A DNA stretch of 5,512 nt from Bifidobacterium breve (GTDB lineage: Bacteria > Bacteroidota > Bacteroidia > Chitinophagales > Chitinophagaceae), in NCBI GenBank assembly GCA_943323935.2, contig CALPJR020000075.1, positions 1 through 5,512 of the forward strand, written 5' to 3'. This document shows positions 1 to 4,890 of the stretch, in pieces. Both the position numbers and the translations under genes were made by a program. Under the pieces are notes generated by a model. It saw only the letters and a program-made list of their open reading frames with translations, did no database searches and was not told the DNA's origin. Every line of letters begins with the position of its first letter. Position 1 is the first letter of the stretch.

Positions 1-14
1 GGTAATATTTTATC

Positions 15-503
15 TTAAACGATCCTTACGTTTCTTGAAAAACTTTCTTCTAAGGAAATGAAAGTTTCAGTACGCTCGATCCCTTTTATTTTTTGAAGTT
101 CATCATGTAAGACATAACGTAATTGTTGAATGTCTTTACAAACAATTTCGGCGAACATGCTGTAGTTGCCTGTGGTATAATTAAGGCGCACGATCTGTGG
201 AATATTTTTTAATGCAAGTGCCACTGCATCATACATAGAACTCTTTTCAAGGTATACACCAATGAATGCAATCACATCATACCCTAAAGCTTTTAAGTCC
301 ACAGCCAATCTTTTACCTTGCACAATGCCTAATTCTTCTAACTTTTTGATCCGCACATGAATGGTACCACCAGATACAAAAAGTTGCTTGCCTAAATCGG
401 CATAAGAAATCTCTCCATCTAGCATCATTGTTTGAATAATTTGTAAATCAAGCTTATCAAGGCTTTTGTCAATATTCAATTTAGCGTTGTTTTTGGCTTC
501 CAT
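15..503 (-). CDS. Lrp/AsnC family transcriptional regulator
   Basis: This 162-aa protein has the full two-domain Lrp/AsnC layout. A winged helix-turn-helix spans about residues 17-63, with the recognition region around LFVSGGTIHVRIKKLEELGI. A RAM/ligand-sensing domain spans about 75-155, with the conserved YTTGNYSMFAEIVCKD stretch and the C-terminal ERTETFISLEES strand. Members of the family bind DNA as dimers or octamers and often respond to amino acids; the ligand here cannot be read from sequence. Length is normal (150-165 aa) and the gene is intact, ending in TAA. The ATG at 503 is preceded by an A-rich leader without Shine-Dalgarno, as is usual in Bacteroidota. It is divergent from the tRNA-like RNA at 675-837 and shares the AT-rich gap with it. 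Autoregulation is common in the family but not shown here. Family assignment is secure; the specific role is unknown. Confidence 0.95.
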   Translation of the reverse strand: MEAKNNAKLNIDKSLDKLDLQIIQTMMLDGEISYADLGKQLFVSGGTIHVRIKKLEELGIVQGKRLAVDLKALGYDVIAFIGVYLEKSSMYDAVALALKNIPQIVRLNYTTGNYSMFAEIVCKDIQQLRYVLHDELQKIKGIERTETFISLEESFSRNVRIV

Positions 504-598
504 TTTTATGTATTGATTAATATAACTGCAATGTATTAGATATTATCTATATTTTATAATATTTACTTAATATATTTTCAATATAAAGACGAATACCT
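504..598. promoter_or_regulatory. AT-rich upstream region of the Lrp/AsnC gene
   Basis: The 95 bases upstream of the regulator start are extremely AT-rich; 541-600 has only 8 G/C in 60 bases. An inverted repeat, ATATTAT at 540-546 and ATAATAT at 556-562, is separated by 9 bases. Lrp-family proteins favour AT-rich imperfect palindromes, so this is a candidate operator for autoregulation, but repeats of this size arise easily in such AT-rich DNA. I could not find a convincing Bacteroidota promoter on the minus strand for the regulator itself. No gene is visible in this stretch. Confidence 0.3.
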
Positions 599-606
599 TA
601 GTTTTG
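576..606 (+). promoter_or_regulatory. candidate Bacteroidota-type promoter (distal) for the tRNA-like RNA
   Basis: TAGTTTTG at 599-606 matches the Bacteroidota -7 consensus TAnnTTTG exactly. TTTC at 576-579 sits 19 bases upstream, where TTTG would be expected. Transcription would begin near 612, giving a precursor with a 60-base 5' extension that RNase P would have to remove to yield a mature RNA starting at 675. This start would lie only a few bases before the ATG of the small ORF at 616. It is a motif match only. Confidence 0.4.
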
Positions 607-615
607 ATTTATCAA

Positions 616-684
616 ATGAACGAAAACCTTGAAGATGCTTTGAAAAAGTCCGCTCAAATGATAGCTCTTAATACTGTGGGGTGA
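616..684 (+). CDS. possible 22-codon leader ORF, doubtful
   Basis: An ATG at 616 opens a 22-codon frame beginning MNENLEDALKKSAQ and closing with TGA at 682-684, inside the first bases of the tRNA-like fold. The peptide has a plausible amphipathic composition, and the start lies just after the candidate promoter at 576-606. Its stop overlaps another ATG (TGATG at 682-686), which opens a 17-codon frame ending at 737 entirely within the structured RNA. It could be a leader peptide, the remnant of the start of a lost gene, or chance. I know of no family match. It would compete with folding of the acceptor stem if translated, which argues against both being used on the same transcript. Confidence 0.15.
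   Translation: MNENLEDALKKSAQMIALNTVG
639..669 (+). promoter_or_regulatory. candidate proximal promoter for the tRNA-like RNA
   Basis: TTTG at 639-642 is followed after 19 bases by TAGCTCTT at 662-669, a partial match (4 of 6 fixed positions) to TAnnTTTG. The predicted start is about 674-676, which coincides with the 5' end of the acceptor stem at 675. Spacing and position are attractive but the -7 element is weak. It competes with the better -7 element at 599-606. Confidence 0.22.
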
Positions 685-837
685 TGAAATCTTGGCAAAC
701 ATGCCTCCTTGTCTCGGAGGTGAGGATCACGGGATAAACGTAACATAGAGCCGCTTAGCAATAAGCGTCCAGGGTCGACCACTGAACTTTGTGTTATAGC
801 TAACTGCCTCATGGAGGTTCGAACCCTCCCCCTACAG
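675..837 (+). ncRNA. tRNA-like RNA, type II fold with 91-nt structured variable arm
   Basis: The + strand forms a full cloverleaf by eye. The acceptor is TGTGGGG (675-681) with CCCTACA (830-836), including one G-U pair. TG sits at positions 8-9. The D-stem is ATG/CAT (684-686/700-702), with a GG-containing loop close to that of tRNA-Leu. The anticodon stem CCTCC/GGAGG (704-708/716-720) has the 7-nt loop TTGTCTC, giving U33 and triplet GUC. The T-arm GGAGG-TTCGAAC-CCTCC (813-829) has a canonical T-loop. The discriminator is G837; CCA is not encoded (CAA follows). Between the anticodon and T arms lies a 91-nt variable region closed by TGAGG/CCTCA (721-725/807-811); normal type II arms are about 10-25 nt. 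GC is 51%, against 13% in the nearby gap. It is not the tmRNA plan, since an anticodon arm is present. Charging, decoding and function are unknown. A specialised or decayed tRNA-Leu/Ser relative is my best reading. Confidence 0.7.
740..797 (+). other. three-way-junction domain inside the variable arm
   Basis: GTAACATAGAG (740-750) pairs with CTTTGTGTTAT (787-797) over 11 consecutive pairs, three of them G-U. The helix opens into two hairpins. One is CGCTTA-GCAA-TAAGCG (752-767), six perfect pairs capped by a GNRA tetraloop. The other is CAGGG-TCGA-CC-A-CTG (770-784), five pairs with a bulged A781. Junction linkers are only 1-2 nt. A 14-nt/9-nt internal loop (726-739, 798-806) separates this domain from the closing TGAGG/CCTCA helix. 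Helices were found by hand and not scored for energy or covariation. I do not recognise the motif as a known riboswitch or ribozyme. Confidence 0.55.
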
Positions 838-843
838 CAAAAA

Positions 844-884
844 AAAGAAACAATCTATGGTTATTACACCATAGTTGTTTCTTT
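844..884. terminator. bidirectional intrinsic terminator
   Basis: AAAGAAACAA (844-853) and TTGTTTCTTT (875-884) pair completely. Inside them CTATGGT (855-861) pairs with ACCATAG (868-874), leaving T854 as a bulge and a 6-nt loop, for 17 pairs in all. On the minus strand the stem runs into eight T residues (complement of A839-846), a classic terminator for the lyase gene whose stop is at 910. On the plus strand the tail is shorter, so it should end the tRNA-like RNA less efficiently, just 6 bases after its predicted 3' end. Sharing one hairpin between convergent units is common. Confidence 0.85.
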
Positions 885-909
885 AATGCTTAAAACCGAA
901 TTCCAACTA

Positions 910-3561
910 CTATTTTGATTTGATAGTCAAATTTGCCTTATCCATTTTGTTTTGTAAATAAGGAATACCAAACATATGGGTCCATCCAAAAATTCTTAGT
1001 CCATTGGTGATTTTCCAGATCGCTTCTCTTCTAAAACTTTCTTTATCATCAGGTAAATGACTTACTTTCTCTAAAGCGTCAGATAAATCTTTTTGGTTTT
1101 TATACTCATTAAAATTGAGTGGTAATTTATCTGTAATTAAATTTTGTGCACGCTTTATACCTTCTTTTAAGAAGCTTTGATCTTTAGTAAATTCATAACC
1201 AATAGACAAGCCATGTAATGTTGCCAATAAAGATTCCATTTGGTGATTAATAGAAGGATTATCTCTCTGCCATTTTGCATGGGTGATTAAAGCTTTTTTA
1301 ACTTTATCATCTCCAGTCATTTGGTAATACTTGTATAAACCATGCGAAACATAAATCTGAGAATAACCATATCTATCTAACACTAAACTTCCCCCCTGAT
1401 CTGTTGATTTTTGCAAGTCAAGCATGATTTTTACGCGATCATTCAATTCAGTGAAATATTTATCTTTCTTATTTACATCATAAATTTCTGATAAATTCCA
1501 AACTGATAAATACAATCTTCTACCACGTAAATCATGATCTCCCCAAATTCTTCTTAAATATAAATCACCAGTTTGTTCTGCCACATCAAGGGCTCTATGA
1601 TTACCAGTTAATAAATAAGAAGCAATCCAGCCCTGCACCCAAACGTGGGCAGATAATAAAGAAGTAAAATGTTGATTGGCGTGTCTTCTTCCCATTCCTA
1701 GATATGGACTTGCACCAATACTGCCTTTTTCTTGATTGTCAAAAAAGTCAATTGAATTATTGGTGTCTCCAAGGTATCTTTTTGGTGCTGGCCAATGGAT
1801 ATTATCTACATCCATTGCATGCGCAGAATTTGATTGAGCAGTAAGGTAATAATCTCTATTACCTGTTCTCATAAATTCCATCCACCACATGAAATCGTTC
1901 GCTGGCTCATTATTCGTCCAAGTGTTCCATTTGTTCTTAATGTAATAGGTCTGGAAGTCACCATAATTTAGCATCCCATACCAAGGCTCCCATTTTTGAT
2001 TGAATTTCATCCATTCAAACTTATAATCAAGACTACGTTCAAGTTCAGGATTCTTTTCTGATCGAACCGAAAAATCTCCGTATACATTACTTTTTGAATA
2101 CCATTCAGCATTTGCATGTGATACAGGTGGATCTATAAAATAATTAAGTTGTTTAACAATCTCTGAATGTGGTGTTTTAGCATCATAAAAATCATAGACA
2201 AATTCAGTCGTCTTAGCCAAACCTTGCGCAAAATTGCCTAGCATCTCACTATCAGGCATGCCTGTTGCCCTTGCAAAAGCCATTGGTGTCACACTAGGAG
2301 ACCATATATACGCGTATAAAAAATTACTATCCCCTTGGATGGCAATTTCCTTAGGGTACTCTTCAAAAAAGTTACGAATACCAAGTCCGATACCCCATTT
2401 ACTATCTGAAACGGTGATCCATCCAGCAGCTTTCTCTTTTTTAAAGACTTCCTTCTGATTTAATTTCAAACTAGCATCAAAACCTTTCGTTTGAACTGTC
2501 GGCGTAGTCATGTTCAAAGCTGGTAAACTATTTAAATTAGGACCAGTTTGAACAAGTGAAATAGATTCATTCTTAAGATTGTTTAATTCAATTGTTTTTT
2601 CAACGCCTGGCGATGTCCAAGAACCATCAAATTGACCTGTTTTAAATTGCTTATCACCATTTAAAAAATATTTTATCTGAAAACCAGCTGAACTAATTTG
2701 ATCATTGGGAATCATCCATCCTGGATCATTCTTTAAAGCATTCTCATCTACAATACTTTTATTTTGTGTTGCAATAGAAGCATACTGCCCCTCTGCTTTT
2801 TTATGCATATCAGGATCTCCTGTATAGACGATACTATGCAATACTTTAATATAAGATTTACCAGCATAAGCATGAATACGCATCACAAATGGTGAGGTAT
2901 TATTGTCTTTTTTATTGTACAAATAATCTCCTTCTATTCTTAGAATTGCATGTAATGGTCCAGAACCTTTTTCTTGAACAGTATGGGTAATTTTAACGCT
3001 TGAAGTATCAATACCAGATTGATCAAGTATATTTAAAAATGTACCTCTAGACTTACTAGACTCCGCAATTAAGTCTTTATCATCAAAACCATTACGATCT
3101 AGGTCTAATTCTACTTTATCTAAAAAACCACCACCTAGTCTATTAATGGTAAACTGCAAAGGGCCTGTATTCACACGCACTCTACCATAAGGTCTTTGGT
3201 TGTTTTCTACAATTAAACGATCTCCCGTAAATTCTTTACGAACCACATCTGCACCAAATTCAACACTATAATTACTTTGTGCATCAGAAAAGAAGAAGAC
3301 CCATATCCATTTCACACTTGTAGAAACTGGCTCCCAAGTATTTACAATGGTAATTTGAGATGGAATCTCTTGTCCCAAAGCGTTCAATACCCTCACTTGA
3401 TCACTTGATTGTAGTTTGTCTTTTGGAAAAGGGATACCCAATAATTGTGGAGCACCAGGCACATTCTTTTCAATCACAATAGGGATTTTCTCTGATGCTA
3501 CTAAACTATTGATCAATATAAATTGACAAATAAATAGTAGAATTAAGCTATTTTTTTTCAT
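910..3561 (-). CDS. secreted exo-rhamnogalacturonan lyase-like protein (PcRGLX/YetA-like, PL26-related)
   Basis: This 883-aa protein starts with a Sec signal peptide (MKKNS, hydrophobic to about residue 21, probable cleavage after VAS at 23). No lipobox cysteine is placed for a lipoprotein, so it is probably periplasmic or secreted. Residues about 26-105 resemble the N-terminal RIFT-barrel of PcRGLX/YetA proteins (GIPFPKDKL, VRVLNALGQEIPSQ, SVKWIWVFF). A beta-rich middle follows to about 430, with the family-like WGIGLGIRNFFEEYP at 389-403. An alpha/alpha-toroid-like C-terminal half (about 485-870) contains YGMLNYGDF and RRHANQHF...HVWVQGWIASYLLTGNHRAL. Known members (Penicillium PcRGLX) cleave rhamnogalacturonan from the end by beta-elimination. 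A DxDxNGxxD loop at 153-161 may bind calcium. Catalytic residues were not assigned. It lies 37 bases after the transporter gene, probably co-transcribed. Substrate could be another uronate-containing glycan; the family call comes from recall, without a search. Confidence 0.72.
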   Translation of the reverse strand: MKKNSLILLFICQFILINSLVASEKIPIVIEKNVPGAPQLLGIPFPKDKLQSSDQVRVLNALGQEIPSQITIVNTWEPVSTSVKWIWVFFFSDAQSNYSVEFGADVVRKEFTGDRLIVENNQRPYGRVRVNTGPLQFTINRLGGGFLDKVELDLDRNGFDDKDLIAESSKSRGTFLNILDQSGIDTSSVKITHTVQEKGSGPLHAILRIEGDYLYNKKDNNTSPFVMRIHAYAGKSYIKVLHSIVYTGDPDMHKKAEGQYASIATQNKSIVDENALKNDPGWMIPNDQISSAGFQIKYFLNGDKQFKTGQFDGSWTSPGVEKTIELNNLKNESISLVQTGPNLNSLPALNMTTPTVQTKGFDASLKLNQKEVFKKEKAAGWITVSDSKWGIGLGIRNFFEEYPKEIAIQGDSNFLYAYIWSPSVTPMAFARATGMPDSEMLGNFAQGLAKTTEFVYDFYDAKTPHSEIVKQLNYFIDPPVSHANAEWYSKSNVYGDFSVRSEKNPELERSLDYKFEWMKFNQKWEPWYGMLNYGDFQTYYIKNKWNTWTNNEPANDFMWWMEFMRTGNRDYYLTAQSNSAHAMDVDNIHWPAPKRYLGDTNNSIDFFDNQEKGSIGASPYLGMGRRHANQHFTSLLSAHVWVQGWIASYLLTGNHRALDVAEQTGDLYLRRIWGDHDLRGRRLYLSVWNLSEIYDVNKKDKYFTELNDRVKIMLDLQKSTDQGGSLVLDRYGYSQIYVSHGLYKYYQMTGDDKVKKALITHAKWQRDNPSINHQMESLLATLHGLSIGYEFTKDQSFLKEGIKRAQNLITDKLPLNFNEYKNQKDLSDALEKVSHLPDDKESFRREAIWKITNGLRIFGWTHMFGIPYLQNKMDKANLTIKSK

Positions 3562-3598
3562 TGTAGAATTTTAAATATGAAAGTATTGAGGGGAAATA

Positions 3599-4825
3599 TT
3601 ATTTTATTTGACTATTATTAATTAAAGGCTTGGCCCAGATGCCAATTGAAAGAATAAAACCAAAAGTGATATATAAAAATAGCATGCCATATTTAAGGGT
3701 AAAATAATCTCCAAGCACACCAACTATTAAAGGGATAATGGCTCCTCCACAAATACCAGTCATTAAAATGCCCGCAAAAGACCCATGGTTTTTGGCAACA
3801 GAATTAAGACCAAGTGAAATAATAATTGGATACATTACTGCTATAAAGAAACCTACTGCAGGAAAGGCATATAATGTAATGCTAGCTCCACCAAATAATG
3901 CAATAGATAAAGAAAAAATCGCCAAGGCTGTAAAAAGAATCAATATGTTTCGGGTATCAAATAATTTGACTAAGATCAAGCCAACAAAAGTACCTGCTGT
4001 CATCATACCCCAAAACCAAGAAACCACTTGAGCACCTACTGTTTGTGGGTCGTAAGCGTGGTATGTAAATAAAAATTGTGAAATCCAATTAGCAACACCC
4101 TGTTCAGAACCAACATAACAGAATATGCCTAAAAGATATAATAATACTGTTTTATTTTTAAGTAGTTCTACATGCACTTTGAATGCACCTGCTTTTTCAT
4201 CTTCTTTTAATTCAATTTTTGGAAAATTGAATGCTGCAATCACTAATATCATGATTAAAGAAATGACAGCAAAGACCCAATAAAAAGATACCCATATTAA
4301 ATTCGCGGGTACCAATAAGTTTAAAGTGGATAATAAAATATTACTGTTGGTATTGATATTTTGAGATAAATAAGTATACACCAGTGGGCTAAGAAACGAC
4401 GCTAATCCAAAAAATAATTGCCCTAATAAAGAATAAAATGAGAACTCGGACTCGCCACCTGCAGTTCTCAATAATGGATTGATGACCACTTGCAGCATCG
4501 CCATGCCTGATCCAATTAAGAATAAGGAAATGATCGCCATCTCATATTTAGGGAAAAGTCCGAAAAGTAAGGCTCCAATAAAAGCAACTATAAAGGCAAA
4601 AAGCATTACAAATTTGCCGCCAAATTTTTCGGTCATCACCCCAGCCGGGATAGACATAAAACCATACGCTACAAAAAATGCAAAAGGAAGAAATGAAACT
4701 AAAGTTAAGCTTAAACTAAAGGACTTTATAATTTCAGGAATAAGTGGCCCGATAATATTCGTCAAAAAAGAGATGACAAAAAATGTCAACAAAACAAGGC
4801 CTACTATGAAGTAATTCTTTTTCAC
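3599..4825 (-). CDS. sugar MFS transporter, FHS (FucP/GluP-like) family
   Basis: This 408-aa inner-membrane protein is hydrophobic throughout, consistent with 12 transmembrane helices and the usual size. A motif-A-like loop GVMTEKFGGKFVM lies at 62-74 and NPLLRTAGGES at 116-126. The signature YVGSEQGVANWISQFL at 237-252 and the stretch MYPIIISLGLNS...GICGGAIIPLIVGVLGD (331-373) correspond to conserved FHS-family regions of proton-coupled fucose, glucose or galactose symporters. A long polar central loop (about 202-225) separates the halves. The substrate is unknown; an oligosaccharide or monosaccharide product of the neighbouring enzymes is the natural guess. The only start that keeps helix 1 is GTG at 4825-4823, overlapping an out-of-frame ATG that is immediately stopped (ATGTGA at 4827-4822). 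No Shine-Dalgarno is seen. A 16-bp hairpin ends 12 bases upstream of the start. Confidence 0.88.
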   Translation of the reverse strand: MKKNYFIVGLVLLTFFVISFLTNIIGPLIPEIIKSFSLSLTLVSFLPFAFFVAYGFMSIPAGVMTEKFGGKFVMLFAFIVAFIGALLFGLFPKYEMAIISLFLIGSGMAMLQVVINPLLRTAGGESEFSFYSLLGQLFFGLASFLSPLVYTYLSQNINTNSNILLSTLNLLVPANLIWVSFYWVFAVISLIMILVIAAFNFPKIELKEDEKAGAFKVHVELLKNKTVLLYLLGIFCYVGSEQGVANWISQFLFTYHAYDPQTVGAQVVSWFWGMMTAGTFVGLILVKLFDTRNILILFTALAIFSLSIALFGGASITLYAFPAVGFFIAVMYPIIISLGLNSVAKNHGSFAGILMTGICGGAIIPLIVGVLGDYFTLKYGMLFLYITFGFILSIGIWAKPLINNSQIK

Positions 4826-4837
4826 ATTGGAGGTTTA

Positions 4838-4873
4838 AATTCCTAGTCTTGATAGCAATCAAGACTAGGAATT
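4838..4873 (-). terminator. perfect 16-bp intercistronic hairpin (terminator, attenuator or processing site)
   Basis: AATTCCTAGTCTTGAT (4838-4853) and ATCAAGACTAGGAATT (4858-4873) are perfect reverse complements around the 4-base loop AGCA. On the minus strand the hairpin begins 17 bases after the deacetylase stop and ends 12 bases before the transporter GTG. The following sequence is TTTAAACC, so the T tract is too short for a textbook intrinsic terminator. It could partially terminate, protect the upstream mRNA 3' end, or hinder ribosome entry at the transporter start. Confidence 0.7.
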
Positions 4874-4890
4874 GATATAAATTAACTTAT

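Noticed and set aside
748..776. Group II intron domain V
   Set aside because: GAGCC followed by a GNRA-capped stem looks superficially similar, but the lower stem has a mismatch, the 3' bulge is too long, and no other intron domain is present.
709..812. tRNA gene interrupted by a group I intron
   Set aside because: The anticodon arm is intact and continuous, the insert is in the variable arm and only 91 nt, and the conserved group I core segments are not recognisable.
675..837. tmRNA (ssrA)
   Set aside because: A tmRNA has no anticodon arm, is about 350-400 nt, and carries a tag frame with pseudoknots. Here a full anticodon arm is present, the RNA is about 163 nt, and no tag-like frame ending in ALAA-type residues is seen.
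675..837. tRNA-like RNA on the minus strand
   Set aside because: GGTTCGAACC is palindromic so the T-arm fits either strand, but on the minus strand the would-be anticodon loop lacks U33 and the D-arm and T-arm order is wrong.
2234..2458. 74-aa frame on the + strand
   Set aside because: It is antisense within the strongly supported 883-aa lyase-like gene and has no recognisable protein features.
3738..4031. 97-aa frame on the + strand
   Set aside because: It is a shadow frame opposite the transporter gene, with no family resemblance.
4479..4814. 111-aa frame on the + strand
   Set aside because: It lies opposite the transporter N-terminal half; the Lys/Ile/Thr-rich composition is that of antisense to membrane helices.
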